From the NCBI RefSeq assembly GCF_010389155.1, contig NC_057768.1, positions 4,276,501 through 4,340,500 of the forward strand: a DNA stretch of 64,000 nt, in the 5' to 3' direction. This document shows, one piece after another, positions 1 through 12,285 of the stretch (positions are counted from its first letter, which is position 1; every line of letters starts with the position of its first letter). This DNA is from Erigeron canadensis. Its lineage: Eukaryota > Streptophyta > Magnoliopsida > Asterales > Asteraceae. The notes under the pieces are model-generated. The model made no database searches and had not been told where the DNA came from. It saw only the letters and a program-made list of their open reading frames with translations. The position numbers and the translations under genes were made by a program.

Positions 1-155
1 CTCCAAGGATCTGTATTGTTGCTGGATCTACTGGTTAGGATCAAGTTAACATTTGGTATAAACCACATCTCTCGTTGGACAGAATGCTGCTCGATCACTC
101 TTCAATTTGCAATGACACGGCCGCTTGGTGTGGGACTTCTAAGTTGAACAATTAA
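1..155 (+). pseudogene. possible 3' end of a coding exon, unidentified
   Basis: Frame 3 from the left edge reads as plausible protein (ending ...CGTSKLNN) to a TAA at 153-155, with one in-frame TAG at 36-38. Composition looks coding (His, Trp and Cys present, no low-complexity runs), unlike the AT-rich DNA after it. I do not recognise the family. It may be the last exon of a gene to the left of the window, or a degenerate fragment. A second exon-like block with a CAG acceptor and a GTAT donor lies at about 431-503. Low confidence, because the frame is short and interrupted. Confidence 0.25.
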
Positions 156-756
156 ACTGATGTTTTGATGTCATCTCTGCATTAGTACCTAAAGTTTTAA
201 ACTAATAACTACTTGGCATTAAAAGTATAATGATTTGCAGTTGGGCAAGTTACCAGAGACCGTGAGTTTACTGGGCATCTATCATTAGTACAGAACCAGT
301 GTACGGGTGAATGCAGATCAAGTTTTAATTAGCATATATACTCACTTTTATGCTCCAAAAAAAGTAACTATTTTTGCTTCTGATGTTATATGATGGTTGA
401 AAATAAAACTATCTTCACATCATCTTTCAGACTGATCGGCTTGTTTCTGCTCATCATACATGCAGTATTCAATGCATCACCCGGACCTATTCAATGGAAG
501 CAGGTATATTGCTGGCTCTTAAGGTTCAGTATAGAAACATAGTTCTATTCGCACGTTAAGGCACTTCCTATCATAACCTCCCCCTAAATGTATAATGCAT
601 ATGTATAATTTTATATATTATATTGTTTAATTATTTTTGATATCTTTAATGTTGGAATGTGTAATGTAATTATAGGATGTAAGGAAACAATTGATAATAT
701 AATATATAGTTGTGTTGATTAAAAAGTATATGTTTATGAATATTGATTAAAATTGG
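156..756. other. AT-rich intergenic DNA
   Basis: No supportable gene. The only hint is the exon-like block at about 431-503, flanked by a pyrimidine-rich CAG and a GTATAT. Confidence 0.4.
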
Positions 757-944
757 ATTAATCACGAAAAGACCAACGTATTTTTCCATTTATACACGGT
801 TGTCCATCATACATTTTTAGTGATAGTCGGTAATATTGGTCAACCGTGTACAAAAAAAAAGTATGTGGGTAAACCTTATCAATAAAAAAGTATAATGGGT
901 AACCGTGTACAAACGAGAAAGTACGTTCGTCTTCCCATGATTAA
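757..944. mobile_element. MITE-like inverted repeat of about 190 bp
   Basis: The two halves are imperfect reverse complements. The left has ATTAATCACGAAAAGACC and the right has its counterpart near 920-944. The internal GTACACGGTTACCC motif also appears in both orientations. No coding capacity. The superfamily is not determined. Confidence 0.6.
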
Positions 945-1229
945 AAGATGTCTAATTCCAATAATGATACATGTTCTCCATGGATATATTGAGCTGCAAC
1001 ACCATAGACATAAAACAACATATTTGATTGGAAAAAAAAAATTACACATACTCATCAATAATTTTGAGAGATAATGAAAAACCCATATGAATTTCAAAAG
1101 TCATTTGTAAAAGAAAAAAACTTTAAAATACCATATGTTTAGTAGTAGTATAATGGCAGTGATGTTTATGTATTGAAATATCTTACCTTATTGCTTCCAA
1201 CCTTTGGAGATGGAAGGTATAGTTTTTAA

Positions 1230-1665
1230 CAAGGTTGTAAATATCGGTTTCGGTATTGTATCGGCCGACCCCCGATATGTGATATATTGGATATGTTGGG
1301 GATATGACGTGGATATATCGGATACCCTAAATTGTAAAGGAATTCATCTATATATATATATATATATATACTAACAATATATACAATTTGACATAACTTT
1401 ACATTCCTTTAATCTTAATTGCTATGTTATGAAGCAAATTTTACATACCTTTTAAACTTAAAGTCAGAAACCCTATTTTTGGTTTATGAAATGAAAAAAA
1501 AAAGTCAACTTTTTTGACCAATGTTGACCGTTATTGGCCGATATTGACCGACATTTGACCGAAACGATAAGTTCAGCCGATAACCCATATATCGTATCAG
1601 TTAAAGGCCGATATCCGATATATCACCGATATATCGGCTGATATGGCCCGATATTTGCAACCATG
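1230..1665. mobile_element. hAT-type MITE (436 bp)
   Basis: Terminal inverted repeats read CAAGGTTGTAAATATCGG on the left and, reverse complemented on the right, CATGGTTGCAAATATCGG. The flanks form an 8-bp target duplication, GTTTTTAA at 1222-1229 and GTTTTTAG at 1666-1673, with one mismatch. An 8-bp duplication and this TIR type are characteristic of hAT elements. The inside is rich in GATATATCGG/CCGATATATC in both orientations and holds a (TA)n run near 1350. There is no transposase ORF, so the element is non-autonomous. Confidence 0.82.
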
Positions 1666-1673
1666 GTTTTTAG

Positions 1674-2136
1674 CGGTTTCTATAAAAAACTGTGGTTTCC
1701 TACAAATTTCCAAATCTACAAAAACTAAAGACAAAAAGAACCCAAACATCCTAGAAATCTCAAATTCAAATATACACTTTAACAAAGATCTCATCTCATC
1801 TATAAGCAATGGTTCTATATAATAAGATATATCAAAGAGTAACATAATTAAGAATTAGAATATTGTTACAATTTCAAGATAAATACGTAAACGCAAATTG
1901 ATACCTACGGGCTACGGCCGACCACCACCACACAACCACCGCGACACCACCATCCCACCTCTGGTACACCGCCAAACCTACTTCAAACATAAACCCAAAC
2001 CTATCCAACACCCAAACCCACCACCAGATTTCAAACCCGAACCCATCCAAAATAATTCCACCAATCAGATCTTTGTTAGATGAGAGATTTGAGTAAAATG
2101 ATATAAAATTTTGATATATATATATATATATATATA
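1674..2136. other. intergenic DNA without a gene
   Basis: Nothing recognisable beyond a (TA)n microsatellite at about 2113-2136. The short proline-rich frame at 1898-2083 comes from a CCA/CAC-rich stretch and has no support as a gene. Confidence 0.5.
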
Positions 2137-2395
2137 GGTGGGATAAAATGAGTCCAGCTAAAAAAAGTCCAAAAAAAGTCCATTGATTTTCGCAACTTAC
2201 ACACCACCATCATCATCTACTACGATATACAAGACTTTTTTGTGAAAACACTAAGACTTTCCGGCGACGCGGTGGCCGGAAAATCATGGAGGTGGGCCGG
2301 AAAATCATGGTGGTGGTCAGAGTTAACTTACACATGTGTAAGTTACATGGACTTGTTTTGAACTTTTTTTTTATGGACTCATTTTATCTTTCCCC
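2137..2395. mobile_element. MITE with TIR GGTGGGATAAAATGAGTCCA
   Basis: The left end GGTGGGATAAAATGAGTCCA matches the reverse complement of the right end at 2374-2395 with few differences. Both ends are flanked by TATA-type sequence, consistent with insertion into the (TA)n tract. The inside has inverted TTACACATGTGTAA and repeated GGCCGGAAAATCATGG blocks. No coding capacity. Confidence 0.7.
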
Positions 2396-3050
2396 TATAT
2401 CAATCATATTATATACATACACTGATATATAACCGGAAAGATCGCACAAGCAGATGATTTCGTAAGCTTTCAATATATCTACACTATATATAGATTAATG
2501 CTTTTTTCATCAGATCTAATATCATTTTTTGGTTGTTTTTGAGATTTGGGATGATGAATTTTGTTTTGTGTTTAGAAAATGATGTTTATTTGAAATATGA
2601 GTTTTTTGGAACATGGGTTCGTCGCTCAGACTTGTCAAAAATAACTTTTTCTCCATTGTTCACTACTTTCTCAATATTACAATGAGCGGTTAAAAAAACC
2701 CGAATAGGTTAATCGATATCGGTGAACTGGTTATTATTAATCGAAATCGGTTAGATAGGTTTGATTTTTAAAACCTAGAAACCGGTTATTAATCGGTACA
2801 AGTTAACTGTAACCGGTTGTTACTGTTTCAAAAAATAACTGAAACGGATTATTAAAATTAATAAACCAAAATTGATTAACCGCTTCTTACATCTGTATAA
2901 GAGTGCATTTAATGTGTATAGGAAATTAGAAAAGGTAAGAAGATTAGTATTTGAAAATTAGAATTACAAATCCAAAGAAGAATTTTGTTTTTATTATAAC
3001 ATGGAGAGAAGAATTAGAGAAGAATTGAGAGAGGAGAAGAGGTATTATCA
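2396..3050. other. AT-rich DNA with degenerate AACCGG inverted repeats
   Basis: The stretch 2690-2890 has many AACCGGTTATTA-type motifs in both orientations, the same flavour as the hAT MITE at 38059-38571, so it is probably a decayed relative. No gene was seen. Confidence 0.4.
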
Positions 3051-3259
3051 TTAATGACGGATTACAACCAAAGCCTTGTATTTATAGGCTAGAGAATACA
3101 TAAATATGAAAGTGAATATCTATCTATATTTAATATTATAATATTCCCCTTAGATATTCACAATATATTATACGCAATGTGATGCTTGATGCCTCATTAA
3201 AAAACTTACCAAGAAAAACCCAGTGGGATAAAAACCCGGTGAAAGGAAAAAGAGTGCAA
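3051..3259. mobile_element. possible remnant of a Ty1/copia leader
   Basis: The block around 3195-3259 (TGCCTCATTAAAAAACTTAC and GAAAAACCCAGTGGGATAA onward) resembles a motif I associate with the leaders of plant copia elements. Flanking LTRs cannot be shown, so this is only a probable remnant into which the next LTR inserted. Confidence 0.35.
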
Positions 3260-6200
3260 TGTAACAACCCTCAATTTCCGACTAGGACAACTTACTTATA
3301 TTTATCTAGGTATCTATCCTTAAAGGTTTATTAAGAGAATTAACCTTCTAGATATTGAAGGCATAGTGATAATTGCCCTCTAGTTCGATGAAATAACATA
3401 GATGACGAGTTACCTTAGAAATGCCATAAACAAAAACTATAGGCATCCAAGAAAATCTCATAGTATAATTAGTTCTAATTGAACTTCATGAAATGTTAAC
3501 GAACCAAAAATTTAATTTCAAGGAGTTAAATCATAAGAATAACTATGCAAGACTCAGAAGATGAGATAACAACCCAAAAATTTCTTATGGATATCCAACA
3601 GTTCAAACACCAAGTTAATTAAAGTACATATGAGCACAAAAATATAATGACCATCTCAAAAAAATTTTATTTATAAATCTTATTCATGCAAAAGAGTGGA
3701 ATAATAATAAGTAAATATATGTTTGTCTAATAAAAATGCAAGATTATAACTAAAGAGTTAAGTAACAAATCCAAGATATAAATGTATATACACATACACG
3801 GATATATATATACACACATATGAACACAAAATATATCTTAAAAGTCTTCTACCTAGTTAATTTAAATGTCCATACATGCATCCATACTTACATACATGTT
3901 ATACAAATACATACACACTTAAAATACACTCCAAAAATTCAAAATCCCTCCTAAAAACACCACCCTAAAACCAGCCCCCTCCTCCCCATACACTTCACCC
4001 AATCAAAATATAACTAGATGTTTCATCCTTACACTCCCAAGACACCTTTGGTTACTACAACACTTCACACCATCCTTCACACTCCACCATCCTTTTCACT
4101 CTCACCAACACACACAATATCTTTCTCTCTCTCAAATTTTCTGCACTCTTCCTCCATTCTCTTCTTCAAATTTTCAGCTCCAATAACAAAGAAAAAGGCA
4201 AGAGAAATCAATCTAAAGTTATAGTAATAATAAGGGTTTTTAAAGGATTAAACAAGGGTTGATTCAAGATAGTTTTAAGGGTTATTTCAAGCTTGGAATA
4301 AGGGTTGTTTAGAGCTCATAGGGCCACGAAATTTCTGCCCAAAATCACTTTCAAATCCGAGTTCATCAAGGGTACAAATCTTCATCTCTTAGTTTAATCT
4401 ATCTTGTTTTTGTATATACTAAAAGATCTTTATCAAAGACCATGTTTTTCTTTGATTTTCCTCTTGAAAATACACTTGATGAAGGCAAGTTGATAGAATC
4501 TTCTTCCTCATGCTCATGCATGTCGAAATCTAGAAGAAAGATTCAAGGATTCAACAAGTTTAAGACCCAAAAGTGTTGTTATAGATTAAATAACTTTTAA
4601 AGTGATTTTTCCTTTGAAATATGGTCATATTTTTATATATTTTGATGAATATATTCTGGATTTTTTCATAAAAATATGTTTTTAAGTTGTTGAATTGAAG
4701 ATGGATAAAGATTTATTGTTAATATGATGAGATGATTACATGCATGCTTAGATTTGCACTAGTTTAATTTGATTTTGATATGGGACTTGAGATGGATCTT
4801 TTAAGGATGATTGATGAACTTGAAATTGATTGAAATCTGCATATTTGATGTTAAGAGATACACAATAAAGTAATAATTTTGTTAGTGGGAATCTAGAGGT
4901 TAAAGCAAGCAAACAAAACCATTGGTGAGTTGATATAACCAATAAACTTTCTGACAGAATTGATCTCCTGTCTTAGAACGGGTAAACTGAACATTTGAGA
5001 ACATTTTCAAGAAAAACTATCAAAATAAAAGTTGTAGACAAATGAGTTAAGATTAACCTCCAACTGGAATTACTCAAAAATACTAAATCAAACGAAAGAT
5101 ATGATTTTTCTACTGAAACTGGTCAAAACTGAAATTTTGTATGAATATGTTATAAACTTTAACAATTTTTAACTCCTAATCCATAAAGTCCCAGGAAGTC
5201 ATACTTGGTGGAAAGTAATTCCAATGCGTTGTGAACTTAAAATAAAATCATGGGATTTTTCTAACAATCAGAACATCAAAAACTTTTATAAAACTTCTGA
5301 TGTCGCAAGCAGTGCCCATTCGGGACAGTTCGTGTTTGGATAATTTTTAAGGACACCAAACATCATCTAAAAATCACCAAAAATTCACAAAAATACTAGA
5401 TACATATAAGTCACTGTGTAAAAATCATGAAGGTCCAAATAATTCGTCTTGACCCCAAAATAGTAGCTAACATTTCTAAAAAATAAAGTATAAAACAGAA
5501 AATTTGTAAGTAATCTTATAAATGGCATAATGGGCTATGTAATGAACTAAGAACCATAATGGGCTAACCCGGCCCAAATAATGAACCCAAAGGAACACAA
5601 ATCAGTAGGCCCACTTGGCCCAATAAGCCTTATAGCCCAATAACCACTATGACCCATTATGCACCTAACCCAAATAAGGTAAAGCCCAATAACTAATGTA
5701 AGCCCAAAACATTTAAATGGCCCATAACACTTAAACGAATTTCATGAGATAAGTGTAATAAAAATAAAACAAAGATAATTAAGTGAGATAGGAATAAGTA
5801 ATTATGCTAACCAAGTTATATACTGATATCACAAATGCTAATTCGCGCTAAAATCGGTTACACAACAAATGATGAATAAGGATAACATAGCTTAATATGA
5901 TATTTCTACATGATAACCTAAGATGCCAAGTGAAACCACAAATGACGCCAAGTTACCAAAAATCTAACAAATTATAACTACACATGTAATGAAAGTAACC
6001 CTTACACCATCAATCTCTACAACCAAAACGATGCGAGTGTTACCAATATACTTGGACCCCACAATTGATAGTAACATAATGAAAATGGCATTTCTAAGTG
6101 ATAGCTTAAGATAGGAACTTACGTATATTAGTCCTATCGTAGGGATAGTCTTGGCTTGAAAAATGATGGAGGAACATAATGGATATATGGTCAAGGAAGC

Positions 6201-7571
6201 TATAGATGGGAAGTACTCATTTTGCATAGATGAGTATAATATGCGGCATACCAAGGTGAGTCATAGCCCCCTTTCAAACTCTTTTATGTGTTTTACTTTC
6301 GGGGTGAAAAGCATGATAAATGAAACTACTTTCTATATATGCAATGTTTCTTGAAAGAGAGTTTGTTATATGAAATGATTCTTGATATATGAGTATGAAA
6401 TGATAATAAAGGATTTATGTGATGAGCTTGAGTTCTGTCAAACCGCGGCGTTCGGTACACTACTATTTACTCCGAAAGTGGAGGCCTGTAGTTAGTTAGT
6501 TGCGCAACTAGGTTTCGTCCGCCCACCCAAAGCGTACCGTTGGAAGGTTGGTTGCCTTCGTGACAACCTCCACTTCTAGTCTGGCCCCCGGTGTTCTAAC
6601 TACCTTAAGATAATCGGGCGTCTCCATGGCACGACCCATTATCAATATTGTAATTATTATTACGGCACTTGATTGACAGCTTGTGCTATGAATTGAATTA
6701 TTGGATTGTAATCGGACTTGAATAAAATGGTAGTAGTAGTGGCTCAAGCATTTACTCATCAAAATTATGTAAATTATGCCTTTGTGGCTAAATGAAATTT
6801 GATATTGAATTATGCCCTTGTGGCTAAGTGAAAGGGATATTAATACTGTTGATAATTGGAAATTGTTTGGACATACGGATTGGGTATCGTCCCTCATGTG
6901 ATATCTTGAAAGACGTTGAAATTGGTGATATTGAAATAATTTTGGTAACCGAATGATTTTGGTGTGATATACGATTAATCAATTTATATACTTTTTCTCT
7001 CATGATGATTTGACAAATGAGAACCTGAAAGTTTACTATAGATTCTCCAAGTCTTGATATGACATTATGGTATTTGGAAACTTGATAACATGATATGAAA
7101 ACTTTGTCGATCATATGGTTTGGATATTTCGAAATGTAATAGTAATCAGTTTTTCTAAGTATTAAAACGGTGATGTACAAGATTTATATAAAAACCTATG
7201 CACTCACCAACTACGTTTTCGTAGTTGACACTTTTTCTTCATGCTTTTCAGGAAATAAGCTTAAGCATTGAGGATTTATATGCTTCATGAATATTTGCAT
7301 TGCCCTTTGGAGTCAAAGATCAAACCTTGTGATAGGCAATGGAATCCGCCTTGATCATTGTAGTATACTACTTCATGTGCTTGTTATTTGTTTCGTGAAC
7401 TTAATATTCAAGTACGGTGGACGCATTTGTACTTGGAAATTGGTTCACATGCGTGTACATTTGTAAATTCTTTTATCAAATAAAACTATGGTGAATGTTA
7501 TTTATAATCCTTTGTTTTGAATACTCGACTTTCTGTACATCTCATCATTCCGCCTTAGTTGGGGTGTTACA
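3260..7571 (+). repeat. very long 5' LTR (about 4.3 kb) of an LTR retrotransposon
   Basis: The sequence begins TGTAACAACCC and ends GGGGTGTTACA, matching inverted LTR termini of the Ty3/gypsy Tekay/Del type. It is followed directly by a primer binding site at 7577-7590. It contains GGCCCA-rich DNA (about 5560-5720) and a small inverted repeat CAACTACG/CGTAGTTG near 7207-7225, just before the presumed U5. No convincing protein is encoded; the 68-codon frame at 4018-4224 is a CT-rich low-complexity stretch. The 3' LTR partner is not visible. The two ends define one long LTR only if nothing is nested between them, and I saw no internal LTR pair. Confidence 0.6.
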
Positions 7572-7576
7572 GAAAA

Positions 7577-7590
7577 TGGTATCAAGAGCC
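7577..7590 (+). promoter_or_regulatory. primer binding site for initiator tRNA-Met
   Basis: TGGTATCAAGAGCC lies five bases after the LTR terminus GTTACA. It matches the usual plant TGGTATCAGAGC initiator-Met site apart from one extra A. Its place just inside the LTR marks the element as lying on the plus strand. Confidence 0.8.
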
Positions 7591-10500
7591 AAGGTTATAG
7601 AGAACATTGGGGTTCCTACGGGAATTTCAAAACTATAGCCACTTTTCAAAACGATTTTTATAGTCGAGTCGAGCATGAGGTTAAGTGGATTAGTTTGAGC
7701 TTTACATGGTAGGACCCTAATTAAACATAGAGTCATGAATCTATGTTTAATTATGAGAGAACCATGTAAAACTCAAACGACCACTTGGACCTATGTTCAA
7801 AAGGATTCCTTTTCAAAAAAAAATAATAAATAAATAAAAGAGATCTTTATTAAATCCGTTTTTATGAGCGTACGTGTTGCATTTAGACATTCGCCTAAGC
7901 ACATATAAGGATTTGAGACTTGCTTTAGTTAAGGATTATGCTAGCTTGGTAGGATTCCTCTCCTTGCACATTAGAAGTGAAACGAATCTAAGATTGAAAT
8001 ATATTATTTGTTGATACATGCTACTCTATGCTATAACGTGCAAACTTGGGCATGATTGATTTGATTGCAATATGAAAGTTATAAGGTACAATGTGAAAGT
8101 TGTAATGTGCAATGTGAAAGCTTGTATTGTCTATGTGAAAGTTTAAAGGTGCAATGTGAAAATTTTGTGAGAAATGCATGCGTAAAAGATTTATGAATTA
8201 TGATGTCGAACTTTAAGTAGCATATGCACTATAAAATAATGTGATTATCATGAAGCATGAATTTACTTCGAATATGACTTGTTTAAGTTATCGGGTGATG
8301 AGACTGATTATTTAAGAATGAACTGAAAGGGGATATAGGTATGACAAGTAATATGAAATTCTATAGCCGATATGGATATAAGAGCTTTTACTCTCTAAGT
8401 TTGGACTATTTGAAATATGGATATAAGAGCCCTTACTCTCTAAGTTTGAGCTATTGAAATTAGCATGTGAATATTGCGATGATTATGTAGTCATGCCTTA
8501 CTATTGACATACTTATTGCACCCTAAGGTTGAGCTATATAAGGGCTAGTGCGTAGATGATGTAATGACTATATAGTTGTGCCTAATTATGAGATAGTTAT
8601 GATGCTCTAAGATGTGACTATTGAGAACTAGTAATCGCTTGATATGACGATAATATAGTTAGTCCTTACTATCAAGATAGATAGTGTATGTTGAGATTCG
8701 ATCGCTTGAGAACTAGTTATTGCCCTGGGGAAATTCATTATAAACTAGAAATTTTCTAAGTATGAAAGTTGTCATTAAGTACCCCTCCGATATTCATTCA
8801 CTCATGCTTTTTGAAACTATTCAATATCCTTTTCTTATGACACCGCTATTCATTATTTACATACGACGACGCAATATCACCTATAAAGCATCCTCTCACG
8901 AGCGTTGACGATATACTCTAAGGATTATAGTCCCAAGATATGACGCGACTTGAAGATATCTAGCATAAACTTTTTATGCGATCTGAGATGGCGCAAAACA
9001 TATGGGGAATGTCAAACTAAGTCGGAGATTTACAAATGGTGAGCGGCACTAAGGCCTTATCACGATACAACGTCACCGGTCAAACATGTACCCATACATT
9101 CTAGATGACAAACTGTGAGGAATGTAGCCTCGAAATTTGGTGCAATATTTCTATTTTAACACGTATACACGAACATCTATCTACACTATCTAAGTCGGTG
9201 CGGCATATGTTGACGTCATAGAAAGTTGGAGTCCAATGGGCAACATAACACATAGAAGTGATTTCTTTAACTCGCGCAAAGAGTCTGATTCGAGTCTTAA
9301 TGAATCTTTTGTTTCTATATCGTTATTTCATTCATTCGAAACCAAATTCTATATCCTTGACATTCTTGATAATTCAAAGTATTGATCACCACCGCTTCCC
9401 TTCAAAAGTTAATAACCTAACAACATACAACTCACTTACCCAACACTCAAAAATAGCAAATCGAGTAAGTGATACCCTACTCTCGCTGCGACATCAAGAG
9501 GTGCGAATGACGTTTAGTCATCAATTGTCCAAAAGCAAAATGCTTGGGATAATTATATAGCATAGAAGATGCTATTGGACCATAAACATAACGTAGGCCA
9601 TGGAAGATATGTTGTATGTCAATCAAAGTACAAAGAAGCAAATTTTCACAAGCGACGTTGAAGCATTCCGTTTAACTCACCTAAAGATATTAATCTGGGT
9701 TGACGTCTTGTTCTCACTATGAACTCTTACCCCTCACCTCCACATGGAAATAGCCAAGTGAATTTCGAAAATCTTGAGGACCAAACACGATGAAAGCATT
9801 GCTCTTCTTATCCAAAGATTACGATTCCCTCAACTACGGATGACTCGACATAACACCTAAAAGTGTGTGAGATCAACAGTAACACCACCACACTCACAAT
9901 GATGATAAGAGAAGGATTCACTCGATGCAAGGAAGTTCAGAAAACTAGGGAGTTGAAGAAGTATAGTATAGAAGATACTATAGACTGGTATACTGAATGA
10001 AAGCGATGCCTTGGATATGGTCTACATGTGAGCGGGTAGAGGCATTGAGTCGAGGCCTCAAATTGGTGAAGGAACTAAAGGTCCTTCTATCCGTGTAAAA
10101 GTGAGCCTCAGAGTAAATAGAAGAAATTCCAAAGTTACCTTTGGAGTGAAGATGTAATAAGGAGGATAAGAAGTAATAAAAGGATAATGTGACCCGTGAT
10201 TGAAGATAAATGAATATGATTTAGGAACTTCTCCGAAGGACAAGAATAGTTACAAGTAGAATTAGGAAATCTGGGAATTGAAAGTCGCCGGGGATGATAA
10301 GAAGATTGGGCGGATTGAAAACTGCCACGTAAGAAATCAAGGTGATTCAAGGAACCTAGTTAAGAAGGTGGCTAATGAGCTTGTTTAGAAGAGAAAGCGA
10401 AATGATACGAAAAGCACGAAATCCCTTACATTTTTCTAGAAGAAAAATGTAAGGGGGTAATCGCAACAAGGAAGATACTCGAACAAGGGGTATGAAACAC

Positions 10501-10727
10501 AAGGTTTTACTCTATCATTCAAGAAGATTATTCACTAACGTCATTGAAAGAGACATGAAGTAGACAGTAAAGTAAAGGAAGGAGATTAAATCAAGCGATA
10601 AAGTGAAGGTATTGACGTATCTACGAGATGTAGTTCGACGGTGTTCATCTTTATGGCGTCCATGCATATACTTTAGATACCTATTGGAAACCTTCATCGA
10701 AAGACAAACTATTGTATAACATATCAA
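7591..10727 (+). mobile_element. non-coding internal region of the long-LTR element
   Basis: No gag or pol motif (CCHC, DSGA, FIDD, HHCC) can be read in any frame. Instead there are local direct repeats: CAATGTGAAAG units at about 8040-8165, two copies of a GGATATAAGAGC...TTACTCTCTAAGTTTG block at 8366-8453, and a perfect palindrome around 10422-10458 (CCCTTACATTTTTCT and its reverse complement). Long LTRs plus a non-coding interior suit a LARD-type non-autonomous element. The alternative is heavily scrambled pol sequence. The region is truncated by the assembly gap. Confidence 0.5.
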
Positions 10728-10827
10728 NNNNNNNNNNNNNNNNNNNNNNNNNNNNNNNNNNNNNNNNNNNNNNNNNNNNNNNNNNNNNNNNNNNNNNNNN
10801 NNNNNNNNNNNNNNNNNNNNNNNNNNN
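10728..10827. other. assembly gap (100 N)
   Basis: Exactly 100 undetermined bases, the conventional size for a gap of unknown length. The 3' end of the upstream element and the 5' LTR and primer site of the downstream Ty3 element are probably lost here. Confidence 0.99.
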
Positions 10828-10863
10828 TAGGTATCCGAAATTTTATATGGGACCGATGGATGT

Positions 10864-10969
10864 GTTTGATGATGCTAGTTTATCGACTTGTTAGTATTTG
10901 AAGCACAATAAGAAGCCGGCCTTATTGTGGTTGGAATACTAACAAATTTATAAACTAACGGCATCAAAC
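10864..10969 (+). promoter_or_regulatory. long leader hairpin with palindromic apical loop
   Basis: Bases 10864-10898 pair with 10935-10969, from GTTTGATG...TTAGTATT to AATACTAA...CATCAAAC, with a few mismatches. Inside, CACAATAAG (10904-10912) pairs perfectly with CTTATTGTG (10921-10929), leaving the 8-base loop AAGCCGGC. The loop contains the self-complementary hexamer GCCGGC. The hairpin lies about 100 bases before the gag start, where retroelement RNAs carry dimerisation and packaging signals. The structure is visible; that role is inference. Confidence 0.7.
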
Positions 10970-11067
10970 CTTGAACAGTTTTGTATAAAATTATAGGGTT
11001 GGCTTTAGTTTGAGTATGTAGAGATAGACTATGAAATTAAACTCGTTTATTTAAATCTTATTATACT

Positions 11068-12261
11068 ATGGCCGATCAACACCACGATGAAGATGAGCAC
11101 CATAGACAAAACAATGAAGAAGAGCTCACTTTTGATGCGGATAGCATGGACATCTCGGATCAAATCGGAAGGGCATTAGAAAAGTATACCCCTATCTTGT
11201 TGAAAAGGTTGAATCAAACCTTAGAAGGAGCGGTGAATAATCACATCGCTCAAATGATTAAAGAAGAAGTTGCAATTAATGTGCAACGGGAATTCGAGAA
11301 GCGTGATGCCAAAGATAAAGGCAAGAGAACGGAAGAGGAAAAGGAGGTTGAGATGACGGGGGAAAGGGTGTACAAGAAAAAGTTCACCTTCCGAGATTTT
11401 GAAGTGTGCCACCCACCCGAGTATCATGGTGATCGAGATCCTATTGTTTGTACTCGGTGGATCTCGGAAATTGAAGGGGCGTTCCGTACTAGTCAATGCC
11501 CCGAACATTTGAAGGTGATATTTGCAGTAGGTATGCTTCGAAGTGGTGGGAAAAAGTGGTGGGATGGCTTGTTGGCAATTAAGAAGGGGGCCTTGGATAA
11601 TGTGGAGTGGCCCGAGTTTAAAGAAATGTTTTTCAAACAGTTCAGATCGGAAGCTGAAGTGACCAAGTTGAGAAGTGAATTTCTCAACGATTGTCAAGGC
11701 AATATGAGTTTGAATGATTTCCGAGCTCACTTCTTGGACAAGGCTCAATTTTGCCCATAATTCCTTGAAAATGACCAACAGCTCAAAGAAAAATTTTATT
11801 TGAAGTTGAGGAAGAAAATCCGGGAGAAAATTAGTTTGCGCCAAATGGAGTCCTTCTCCAAGTTGGCTGATGTGGCCCGGAATCATGAGATTGAGATGAC
11901 GAGAGTAGATGAAGGTGTTTTAAAAAGAAGGTATGAAGATGTAAATTCTCCAAGCAAACGGCCTAGACAAGAGGGTAGTTTCGGGAACCACCCCAATAAA
12001 AGAAACGTCCCATTTTGTCGTCAATGCAAGAAGAATCATCCGGGGGTTTGTAGAGCGGCGGATAAGGGTTGTTACACTTGTGGGAATCCGGGGCACACTA
12101 GTCGGGAATGTCGGTCTAAACCTCAAAGACCCATTATATGCTTTAAGTGCTTTGAAGAGGGCCACATGAGAAGCTCATGCCCAAAATTGACGGAGGAGGA
12201 GAGGTTAGAAGAAAGAAGAAGGAAGGCGGAGAGGAAGAATGCCCAAACGCATGGGAATTAA
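11068..12261 (+). pseudogene. Ty3/gypsy gag with one internal stop
   Basis: Encodes the nucleocapsid and capsid precursor of the chromovirus. The first Met codon (ATGGCCGAT) follows the leader. An acidic, Gln/His-rich N terminus precedes the retrotransposon gag domain (WISEIEGAFRTSQCP through EFKEMFFKQFRSEA). It ends in a basic region and Cys knuckles: CRQCKKNHPGVC, then CYTCGNPGHTSREC and CFKCFEEGHMRSSC, the latter two fitting CX2CX4HX4C. A TAA at 11758-11760 interrupts the frame after KAQFCP, and the reading frame continues unchanged behind it, consistent with a CAA-to-TAA change. A second TAA at 12259-12261 separates gag from pol in the same frame. Related elements usually make one Gag-Pol polyprotein, so that stop is probably also secondary. 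Confidence 0.88.
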
Positions 12262-12285
12262 AGAGGAAGGTCCTTTCAACTCTCC

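Noticed and set aside
1898..2083. Proline-rich 61-codon frame
   Set aside because: Explained by a CCA/CAC-rich stretch; no start context or homologous domain recognised.
4018..4224. 68-codon frame inside the long LTR
   Set aside because: Composition is Ser/Pro/Thr/His from a CT-rich tract; no domain and no flanking gene signals.
11221..11886. Long minus-strand frame across gag
   Set aside because: Antisense shadow of the gag reading frame, which has clear CCHC and gag motifs on the plus strand.
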